Shown here piece after piece: positions 23,732 through 29,902 of a DNA stretch of 29,902 bases (position 1 is the first letter of the stretch; each line of letters starts with the position of its first letter). Origin of the DNA: Acidobacteriota bacterium. Its GTDB lineage: Bacteria > Acidobacteriota > Vicinamibacteria > Vicinamibacterales > UBA2999. Location of the stretch: the NCBI GenBank assembly GCA_947465645.1, contig CANIBQ010000060.1, positions 1 through 29,902 on the forward strand, read 5' to 3'. The notes under the pieces were generated by a model. That model saw only the letters and a program-made list of their open reading frames with translations, did not search any database and was not told where the DNA came from. Both the position numbers and the translations under genes were made by a program.

Positions 23732-26700
23732 ATGAAATGTCCCGCCTTCGGCGTGGCTGCCGCCTTGATGGCTGCAATCGTACTGGCGCCGCTTCCAGCG
23801 ACCGCTCAAACCCCCTACATCCCCTACTTCGGGAAGAACTCGATCCGGTACGACCACTTCGTGTGGCAGATCTACACGACGGATCACTTCGAGATTTATT
23901 ACTACCCGGAGATCGAGCCGCACCTCGAGCGGATGGCTGGGTATGCGGAAAGCGCCTACCAGACGATCAGCTCCGATCTGAAGCACGACCTGGCGTTCAA
24001 GGTGCCGCTGATCCTCTTCCAGACGAGCAGCGAGTTCCAGCAGCAGAACGTGATCCCCGGCGCGGCGCAGGAAGGCGTCGGCGCGTTTGCGGAGCCGTCG
24101 CGCGACCGCATCCTGATGCCGATGGACGAGCCGCCTGACCTGCTCTACCGGCTCATGGTCCATGAGCTCACGCACGTCTTCCAGTTCGACATCATCCCGA
24201 CCTCTCTCATCCGCCGCAGCGTGCCGCTCTGGATGAACGAAGGCCAGTCCGACTACATGACCGGCGTCTGGCGGCCGATCGACCTGATGACCGTGCGCGA
24301 CGCCGCGGTCGCCGACATCGTCCCGAAGATGAGCAAGCTCGAGGGCTACGGGCAGTTCTCCAACCCGCGGCTGATCTACAACCTCGGGCATGCCGTGTTC
24401 GAGTTCATCGAGTCGCGCTGGGGCAAGGAGGGTGTCCGGCAGTTCATGTTCTCGCTGCGCAAGGCGGTCATCGGCGGCGGCGAAGACGCCTACATGGAAG
24501 CCTTCCGCCTCACGCCGGAAGAGTTCGATCAGCAGTTCGACAAGTACCTGAAAGACCGCTTCAAGCCGTTCCGCGACAAGGAGCGGCCGGCCGACTACGG
24601 CAGGAACCTCGCCCCCGATAGCGAGAAGACGCCGTTCAACGGGGCGGCCTCGATCGAGCCGTCCCCCTCGGGCGACCTGATCGCGGTCGTGTCGGGCAAC
24701 CGCAAGGACGGCGAGCTCGACATCATCCTCGTCTCGGCGAAGGACGGTTCGGTCATTCGCAACCTGACCGACGGATTCGACCAGGACAAGGGGTTCGAGT
24801 TCATCATCACGCCGGGCATGCGGTTCAACATGGTGCCCTGGATGTCGTGGGCGCCCGAAGGCGACCGCATCGGCTACTTCGTCCGCAAGGAGAAGTCGCG
24901 GACGCTGATCCTGCAGAACATCCTCAACCGCGAGGTCGAGCAGCGCGTCGAGATGAGGACGGTGGACGACCCGGAGTCGCCGGATATCTCTCCCGACGGC
25001 CGGAAGGTCGCGTTCGCCGCGCTGCAAGGCGGCGTCGGCGACATCTTCGTCGTCGACCTCGTATCGAGCGAGGTCGTCAACCTGACCAAGGACGGCTTTG
25101 CCGACTCCGGGCCGACATGGGCGCCCGACGGGCGGTCGATCGTCTACGTCGCGCGCGTCAGCGGCAGCGAGAAGCTGTTCCGGCTCGACGTCGCCACGGG
25201 CACCAAGACCCAGGTGACCTTCGGGACCCACGACGACTCGGCGGCGCAGTTCCTCGACGCCGACACGCTGGTGTTCTCCTCGACGGCCACCGATCCCGGA
25301 CAGCCCATCGAGCCCGAGGTCGCCCGCAACGGCAACATCTACAACATCTGGACGCTCAGCCTGAAGACCGGCGAGTTGAAGCAGTACACCGACACGCTCG
25401 GCGGCAACACGTCGGCCGTGATCCTGCGCGAGGCGAACGACAACAGCCGGATCGCCTTCGTCAGCTACTACAAGAACGAATACGAGCTGCACACGCTCGA
25501 CCGGAAGGATGCGATCGTGACGGCGGCGAGCGCCGACTTCGGTGCGCCCGGTCCCGTGATCGACTTCCAGGCGCCGCTCTCGCACACGCTGGTCGCCCAG
25601 AACAAGCGGCGCAAGGGCACGTGGGAGAAGCTGTTCCTCGACGGACGGCCGCCGGTCAACGTGGGCGTGACCAGCGGCGGCGACGTGTTCGGCGGATCAG
25701 CGGTGAGCTTCAGCGACGTGCTGGGCGACAAGAACTTCAGCTTCTACGCGGCGTCGATCTCCCAGTACCGGACGATGTCGTTCTCGTTCCTGAACATCGC
25801 GCGCCGGTTCAACTACGCGATCCAGGGCTACTCGCAGACGCAGTTCTTCTACGGCCAGCTCGAGGGCGTGTTCTACGACCCGCGGTTCTCCGGCTTGATC
25901 GACCGCGACCTCGCCGTGGCGACGCGCTCGATTCGCGGCGGGAGCGCCTTCGGTATCTGGCCGATCGACCGCTACCGCAGGCTCGAAGTGATGGGCGGCG
26001 TGCTGCAGTACCAAGAACAGTTCAACGACCCTACGCTCGAGAACATCTCCAACCAATACCAGCAGGAGCAGTTCGGCCGGACGCTCTTCCGAAACGGCTC
26101 CTACGTGCCCCTCGGCGTGAACTTCGTCCAGGAGACGACGATCTTCCGCGAGTTCGGGCCGCTGGCCGGCAACACCATGCGCCTCTCGTACGAAGTCGCA
26201 CCGAAGATCGGCAACACGCTCTCCAGGCAGACCGCCGAGGTCGACCTCCGGCACTACCTGCGGCTCGGCGGATCGGGCCTGCTGGCGACGCGGTTCCGCG
26301 GCTTCAACAGCTGGGGCGACTCGCCGGACTTCATGTACTTCGGCGGCAACTCGGAGATGCGCGGATACGAGTACCTCCAGTTTCTCGGCTCGAAAGCGGC
26401 GTTCCTCAACGCGGAGCTCCGCTTCCCGTTCATCGAGGCGATGCTCACGCCGCTCGGCGTCCTCGGCGGAATCCGAGGCGTCTTTTTTGGCAACCTCGGC
26501 GGCGGCAGCTTCGCGGACCAGCCGTTCACGTGGTTCTCGAGCAAGTCCGAGATCGTGAGGCCGATTATCAGTTACAACACCGACCCCGTCACGCAAGCAG
26601 GGATCCCGGTGTTCGGACCGCCGGCGCGCGTCGACGGCATACGCCTGGTGGACGCGCGGGCGTCGTACGGCATCGGTCTCGAGACGTTCGCGCTCGGCTT

Positions 26701-26833
26701 CCCCGTCCACTTCGACTGGGCGTGGCGCACGCTCTTCAACAAGGGATGGGAAGACGTGAACTTCGCCGCCGCCGGTGGCAGCGCCGCGTTCCGCAAGGCG
26801 CGGTTCGCGATGTGGATTGGATACGATTTTTAG
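23732..26833 (+). CDS. Peptidase-MA / PD40 propeller / Omp85-like barrel outer-membrane protein
   Basis: 1033 residues from ATG 23732 (GAGGAG at 23721-23726; signal peptide ending PATAQ). Residues about 30-290 form a peptidase-MA-like gluzincin domain with H144-E-L-T-H148 (LMVHELTHVFQFD) and E170 (LWMNEGQSDYMTG). Residues about 300-610 hold WD40-like PD40/TolB blades (SIEPSPSGDLIAVVSG, SPDISPDGRKVAFAA, GPTWAPDGRSIVYVA). From about 640 to the end is a beta-barrel like the Omp85/surface-antigen C-terminus (GGNSEMRGYEYLQF, AFLNAELRFPFIEAML, ending FAMWIGYDF with a terminal aromatic). This predicts an outer-membrane barrel with periplasmic or surface propeller and peptidase parts. The combination recurs in Acidobacteriota to my knowledge; its role is unknown. 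A heptamer hairpin follows the stop. Confidence 0.88.
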   Translation: MKCPAFGVAAALMAAIVLAPLPATAQTPYIPYFGKNSIRYDHFVWQIYTTDHFEIYYYPEIEPHLERMAGYAESAYQTISSDLKHDLAFKVPLILFQTSSEFQQQNVIPGAAQEGVGAFAEPSRDRILMPMDEPPDLLYRLMVHELTHVFQFDIIPTSLIRRSVPLWMNEGQSDYMTGVWRPIDLMTVRDAAVADIVPKMSKLEGYGQFSNPRLIYNLGHAVFEFIESRWGKEGVRQFMFSLRKAVIGGGEDAYMEAFRLTPEEFDQQFDKYLKDRFKPFRDKERPADYGRNLAPDSEKTPFNGAASIEPSPSGDLIAVVSGNRKDGELDIILVSAKDGSVIRNLTDGFDQDKGFEFIITPGMRFNMVPWMSWAPEGDRIGYFVRKEKSRTLILQNILNREVEQRVEMRTVDDPESPDISPDGRKVAFAALQGGVGDIFVVDLVSSEVVNLTKDGFADSGPTWAPDGRSIVYVARVSGSEKLFRLDVATGTKTQVTFGTHDDSAAQFLDADTLVFSSTATDPGQPIEPEVARNGNIYNIWTLSLKTGELKQYTDTLGGNTSAVILREANDNSRIAFVSYYKNEYELHTLDRKDAIVTAASADFGAPGPVIDFQAPLSHTLVAQNKRRKGTWEKLFLDGRPPVNVGVTSGGDVFGGSAVSFSDVLGDKNFSFYAASISQYRTMSFSFLNIARRFNYAIQGYSQTQFFYGQLEGVFYDPRFSGLIDRDLAVATRSIRGGSAFGIWPIDRYRRLEVMGGVLQYQEQFNDPTLENISNQYQQEQFGRTLFRNGSYVPLGVNFVQETTIFREFGPLAGNTMRLSYEVAPKIGNTLSRQTAEVDLRHYLRLGGSGLLATRFRGFNSWGDSPDFMYFGGNSEMRGYEYLQFLGSKAAFLNAELRFPFIEAMLTPLGVLGGIRGVFFGNLGGGSFADQPFTWFSSKSEIVRPIISYNTDPVTQAGIPVFGPPARVDGIRLVDARASYGIGLETFALGFPVHFDWAWRTLFNKGWEDVNFAAAGGSAAFRKARFAMWIGYDF

Positions 26834-26932
26834 ACAGTTGTCAGTTGTCAGTTGTCAGTTGTCGGAAGGCATCGAGCTGGCTCGTGGCGTTCTGACAACT
26901 GCACTGACAACTGACAACTGGTAACTGACAAC
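26834..26932. repeat. TCAGTTG heptamer arrays in inverted orientation, long hairpin
   Basis: The left arm has ACAGTTG plus three TCAGTTG units (26834-26861). The right arm has four TGACAAC units, one TGGTAAC variant and a 5-bp interruption (26893-26932). The arms are reverse complements and can form a stem of more than 20 pairs with a loop of about 30 bases. It occupies the whole gap between two convergent stops and may serve as a bidirectional terminator. The repeat even supplies the base next to the minus-strand stop codon. Confidence 0.85.
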
Positions 26933-27417
26933 TACTTCAAGAGTTCAGCGACCTTCGTAATCCCCGCCTTCGCGCAGGCTTCATCCATCTCTTGAGTCGA
27001 TCCGGCGCTCCCGACACCCCCGAAGGTGTCGGTGCCGACCTGGATAGGCAGCCCGCCGCCGAGCGCGAGCACGTCGGCGATGTCGCGCTGAGGGGCGAGG
27101 CTCGGGTCGTCCAACGTCCGTTTCTGAAACGCGGCGGTGCTCATGCGGAACATGCGCGCCGTGAACGCCTTGCGCCTCGCCATCTCCAACATCTGCGACG
27201 TCGCCTGCTCGTCGCGCAGCAGCACCAGCACCTGCCCTGAGCGATCGACGACGGCCGCCGCCGTGTTGAACCCCTTGGCCTTGCACTCGGCCAGCGTCGC
27301 CTCGGCAATCAGCTTTGCCATCGGCAGCGACAGGTTGCGCTGCATGACGACACCCTGCGCACCAGCGGTGCCGGGCAAGAGCGCGGCAAGTGCCATCGCG
27401 GAAAGAGCGTGCTTCAT
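26932..27417 (-). CDS. GlcG/HbpS-family protein, secreted
   Basis: 161 residues from ATG 27417. A signal peptide (MKHALSAMALAALLPGTAGA) is followed by a single GlcG/HbpS (DUF336) domain: MAKLIAEATLAECKAKGF, AAAVVDRSGQVLVLLRD, ARRKAFTARMF, LALGGGLPIQV and VGSAGSTQEMDEACAKAGI. HbpS of Streptomyces binds haem and signals oxidative stress; other members are uncharacterised. Secretion in this case suggests a periplasmic role. The gene begins seven bases after the stop of the TPR/aspartyl-protease gene, so the two are probably cotranscribed. Confidence 0.9.
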   Translation of the reverse strand: MKHALSAMALAALLPGTAGAQGVVMQRNLSLPMAKLIAEATLAECKAKGFNTAAAVVDRSGQVLVLLRDEQATSQMLEMARRKAFTARMFRMSTAAFQKRTLDDPSLAPQRDIADVLALGGGLPIQVGTDTFGGVGSAGSTQEMDEACAKAGITKVAELLK

Positions 27418-27424
27418 TCGGTGC

Positions 27425-28936
27425 CTAGAATTTCTCCAGCCTGAGCTCGCTGCGCTCCATGTCCATCGACACGCGATAGCTGCTGAGGAACTTGTGACCG
27501 ACGATGCCGCCAATCTTGAAGCCGAGCAGGACGCTCGGCGCGCGAAGGTTCAGGACGACGAGCGGATAATTGCGGTACTCGATGCGATCGAAGTCGAGGT
27601 CCACGCCGGGCAGCAGGAACGCGTCGCGGTCCCACCCGGAGGTGCCGTAGACGCGGAGCGGAATCCGCCGGAATGGCGACTTCTCGAGCGTGTCGGCGGT
27701 GTCGCTGCTGATCGAGATGACTTCCCCGCCGGTGTCAACGACGAAGTAGGCCGCTGTCTTCGAGTTGAGCAGGCCGCGCACCAGGGCGAGCCTGGCGACG
27801 CGCATCGGCAGGCGGAAGTCGGAGCGTCCCTCCGGCAAGCGCCGCGCAATCGTCAACAGCTTCTGCTGGTAGTCGATCGTCATCGACATGCCGAGCGACA
27901 GCGGCGAGAAGCTTTCGCCCTCGCGCCTGGGAATGCCGCGAAGCGCCGGGTTCTTGATCAGCACCGGCAGGTTGCGCACCTGCAGCGTGCCGATCTCGAG
28001 CGAGTCGAGCCGCGCGAGCTGCAGGCCGCGGAGACCGACTTCTCCGACACCGGCGCTGAGCGTGTAGGTAATCGGGCGCACGCCGGCGCGCTGGGCGGTC
28101 TGCGCCGACACGACGGTCTCTTCCGATCCGGTATCGAGGATGAAATCCTGCGCCGAGCCGCCATTGACCTTGCCGCGCACGACGATCTTGTCCCTCACCA
28201 CGCGAAACGGCACGGTGTGCAGCATCTCGTTGTCCTGGTCGTCGATCTCGACGGGGACACGGCCCGCGAACGCCTCCAGGAACTTTACCTGCGCGCGCGA
28301 CCAGGCAGCCTTGTCGCTGCGGTCCTTGTTCGGCAGCAGGTTGATGAAATTGGTGTAGGCGTTGGCGGCCTCGTCGAAGCGGTTGAGCCGCTCGTAGATC
28401 GAGCCGATCATGTGGTGGATCTCGCCGTCGCGGGGCGAGGAGGCGACCGCGCCGAGCGCTTCGTCAAGCGCCTCGTCGAGGCGGTTGCGCGTGGCCAGCG
28501 ACCGGGCGAGGCCGAAACGGCCGCGCGACGAGCCGGGCGCGATCGCCATCGCGTCGCGGTACTCGTTGTCGGATTCGTCGAAGAGGCCCGCCGACCAGAG
28601 GGCGTCGCCGTACAACGTCAGCGCCTCGGCGTCCTTCGGCGCATCGGCCGCGAGGGACGCGCCCTCTTCGTGCGCCATGCCGAACTCGCCAAGACGCAGC
28701 GCGGTCTTGACCTTTCCCTTGCGCGCGCGCAGTGCCAGCAGCGGGTCGTCAGCGAGAGCGGCGCGCTCGAAGGCCTCGAGCGCTTCGGTGTAGCGCGTTT
28801 CCTCGATCAGCAGGTTCGCGAGTTGAATCTGCAACTCCGCATCGCCGCTGGAGATCGCCCCGGCCGCGCGCAGCCCGAACGTGCACGCTCCAACAATCGC
28901 GGCGGGGATCAGCGCACACCTGAGAAGCCGTTGCAC
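27425..28936 (-). CDS. TPR protein with two retropepsin-like aspartic protease domains
   Basis: 503 residues. After a signal-like N-terminus (LLRCALIPAAIVGACTFGL), residues about 30-210 contain TPR helices (NLLIEETRYTEALEAFERA, GDALWSAGLFDESDNEYRDA, YERLNRFDEAANAYTNFI). Two retropepsin-like domains follow, each with an intact catalytic triplet: D268-T-G (FILDTGSEETVV) and D401-T-G (FVVDTGGEVISIS), 133 residues apart. Flap/late motifs GLRGLQLARLDSLEIG and LLGFKIGGIVGHKFLS are visible. Tandem DTG domains in one chain could form an internal dimer like eukaryotic pepsins (inference). Start is GTG 28936 with GAGG seven bases upstream. A secreted HbpS-like protein is encoded directly downstream. 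Confidence 0.85.
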   Translation of the reverse strand: MQRLLRCALIPAAIVGACTFGLRAAGAISSGDAELQIQLANLLIEETRYTEALEAFERAALADDPLLALRARKGKVKTALRLGEFGMAHEEGASLAADAPKDAEALTLYGDALWSAGLFDESDNEYRDAMAIAPGSSRGRFGLARSLATRNRLDEALDEALGAVASSPRDGEIHHMIGSIYERLNRFDEAANAYTNFINLLPNKDRSDKAAWSRAQVKFLEAFAGRVPVEIDDQDNEMLHTVPFRVVRDKIVVRGKVNGGSAQDFILDTGSEETVVSAQTAQRAGVRPITYTLSAGVGEVGLRGLQLARLDSLEIGTLQVRNLPVLIKNPALRGIPRREGESFSPLSLGMSMTIDYQQKLLTIARRLPEGRSDFRLPMRVARLALVRGLLNSKTAAYFVVDTGGEVISISSDTADTLEKSPFRRIPLRVYGTSGWDRDAFLLPGVDLDFDRIEYRNYPLVVLNLRAPSVLLGFKIGGIVGHKFLSSYRVSMDMERSELRLEKF

Positions 28937-28981
28937 CTGCGCACCTCACCCTTCTACCGGGTTGCTGTTCCGGACGTCTGG

Positions 28982-29242
28982 CTACTTCTGGTAGTAATCC
29001 GCGTTGACCGGAATGAAGCTCGCCCACTTCTCCGGCGTCTCGTCGAGCGCGAAGATCGCTTCCACGGGGCACGCGGGGACGCATGCGCCGCAGTCGATGC
29101 ATTCATCGGGGTGAATGTACAGCATCTCCGTCGTTTCGAAGGCGGGCTCGTCCTTGCGCGGATGGATGCAGTCCACCGGGCACACGTCGACGCAGGCACT
29201 GTCCTTCGTCCCGATGCACGGTTCGCAGATGATGTAGGCCAC
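28982..29242 (-). CDS. 7Fe/8Fe-type ferredoxin
   Basis: 86 residues. Two Fe-S cluster motifs are present: cysteines 6, 9, 17, 21 and 25 in the first (YIICEPCIGTKDSACVDVC, then PVDC), and CIDCGACVPACP in the second. The arrangement matches FdxA-like bacterial ferredoxins carrying a 3Fe-4S and a 4Fe-4S, or two 4Fe-4S, clusters. Such proteins shuttle electrons in the cytoplasm and could serve a radical SAM enzyme or other Fe-S enzymes (inference). The GTG start is supported by AGGAG (29251-29255) eight bases upstream and by TATACT at 29275-29280, which gives a leader of about 25 bases. Confidence 0.93.
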   Translation of the reverse strand: MAYIICEPCIGTKDSACVDVCPVDCIHPRKDEPAFETTEMLYIHPDECIDCGACVPACPVEAIFALDETPEKWASFIPVNADYYQK

Positions 29243-29274
29243 TGATGGGTCTCCTGAGAGCGTTTGCCAGCGGA

Positions 29275-29280
29275 AGTATA
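29275..29280 (-). promoter_or_regulatory. Candidate -10 (TATACT) for ferredoxin
   Basis: TATACT on the minus strand, with TGGTAA as a weak -35 17 bp upstream, predicts +1 near 29268 and a short leader containing the AGGAG ribosome-binding site. This gene therefore has a conventional leader. Confidence 0.4.
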
Positions 29281-29420
29281 CATTGGGAGGTTTAGGGTTA
29301 CCATTCACGTAAATCATGAAACGGTCCGGCCGCGTGGCACGAGGGCGACGTGCGCGACACGCGAACGATCGCGATCCCCTCGCAGGGAGGCGTCGTCGAG
29401 CAGGCCTTCGTGGTGCGGTG

Positions 29421-29902
29421 ATGCGCTTCTCCGCCTCGCTCACCAACCGCGTGTTCCTGGCGTGCACGCTGCTCGCGGTACTGTCGCTCGGCTTTGCGTT
29501 CTATTTCGTGAACGAGCGCGTGGCGAGCGAGGCGGAGGCGGACCTGCGGCGCGGGTTGTCGGAGGCGGGCACGCTCGTGGACGAGCACCAGGGAACGCTG
29601 ACCGATACCTTCACCCGCCTGGCACGGCTGGTCGCCGACCTGCCAAAGCTCAAGGCGGCGATGGCCACCAAAGACCCTCCCACCGTGCAGCCGCTCGCGG
29701 ACGAGTACCTCGAGCAGGTCAATGCCGACCTGCTGCTGCTCATCGATCCACAGGGCCGCGTGCTCGGTGCGGCCGGTGCCGACGCGTCGGCGCTGCCGCC
29801 CGCGGTTCGCCGGGCGCCGTCCGAGGGTGAATTCTCGACCTTCTGGCCGCACGAACGCGGGGTGCTGGAGATGGTGAGCGTCCCCGTGTTCGTCGGCGGC
29901 GA
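29421..29902 (+). CDS. Membrane sensor protein, 5' part only
   Basis: 160 codons from ATG 29421 to the window end. A transmembrane helix (VFLACTLLAVLSLGFAFYFV) comes directly after a short basic N-terminus and is followed by an extracytoplasmic region with a helix (SEAEADLRRGLSEAGTLVDE) and a PAS/Cache-like strand set (NADLLLLIDPQGRVLGAAGADAS, GVLEMVSVPVFVGG). This is the usual front end of adenylate cyclases, histidine kinases or chemoreceptors; the output domain lies outside the window, so the type cannot be named. No good ribosome-binding site is visible before the ATG. Confidence 0.7.
   Translation, partial: MRFSASLTNRVFLACTLLAVLSLGFAFYFVNERVASEAEADLRRGLSEAGTLVDEHQGTLTDTFTRLARLVADLPKLKAAMATKDPPTVQPLADEYLEQVNADLLLLIDPQGRVLGAAGADASALPPAVRRAPSEGEFSTFWPHERGVLEMVSVPVFVGG

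Overview
The window is high-GC (roughly two thirds G+C), densely packed bacterial DNA with about 30 genes on both strands, many short or negative gaps and no RNA genes. The mixture of families (a secreted family with a GHSIG...EGDTLVVDT signature, a peptidase-MA/propeller/beta-barrel giant, LemA with TPM, several DinB proteins, a CCAEP-tail radical SAM enzyme with an ATP-grasp partner, stand-alone LigD phosphoesterase) looks like Acidobacteriota, most likely Vicinamibacteria. That placement is inference from gene content; no rRNA or other phylogenetic marker is present.

Layout. 1-2.1 kb: a truncated outer-membrane protein and a KGG-domain stress protein (minus), then the iron-trafficking protein YggX (plus). 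2.05-4.74 kb: a minus-strand pair, CCAEP-tail radical SAM enzyme followed by an overlapping ATP-grasp ligase. 4.78-8.8 kb: a tight plus-strand operon of POT peptide transporter, LigD-type 3'-phosphoesterase and DUF885 metallopeptidase lipoprotein. 8.9-9.66 kb: a VapBC toxin-antitoxin pair with a clear promoter and operator, abutting a probably truncated IPT/TIG protein. 10.1-11.1 kb: YvcK. 11.3-15.4 kb: a plus-strand run of an unknown protein, TPM protein, LemA, DinB and a polytopic membrane protein. 15.5-18.7 kb: a secreted acidobacterial family protein, a second DinB, a YheT-type hydrolase and a DUF72 protein. 18.8-21.3 kb: a nucleotidyltransferase-fold protein with a small partner, a CusF-SCO copper protein and a transglutaminase-like protein. 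21.3-23.5 kb: a small CPCC protein, an endonuclease/exonuclease/phosphatase protein, a small acidic protein, a TlpA thioredoxin and a decayed ECF sigma factor. 23.7-29.9 kb: the giant outer-membrane peptidase-MA protein, a GlcG/HbpS protein, a TPR protein with two retropepsin-like domains, a ferredoxin and the start of a membrane sensor.

Two themes cut across the genes. First, about half of the non-operonic genes have no Shine-Dalgarno sequence but carry a -10-like hexamer 5-8 (most often exactly 6) bases before the start codon, which predicts leaderless transcripts. Second, four intergenic spacers hold short tandem repeats (7-bp units at 11.15, 22.6 and 26.8 kb, 23-bp units at 16.9 kb). Three of them sit directly upstream of such a start-proximal -10, and the fourth forms a hairpin between convergent genes.

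For novelty, the strongest candidates are the radical SAM/ATP-grasp pair, the leaderless promoter pattern with its adjoining repeat arrays, the peptidase-propeller-barrel fusion, and the nucleotidyltransferase/small-protein pair.
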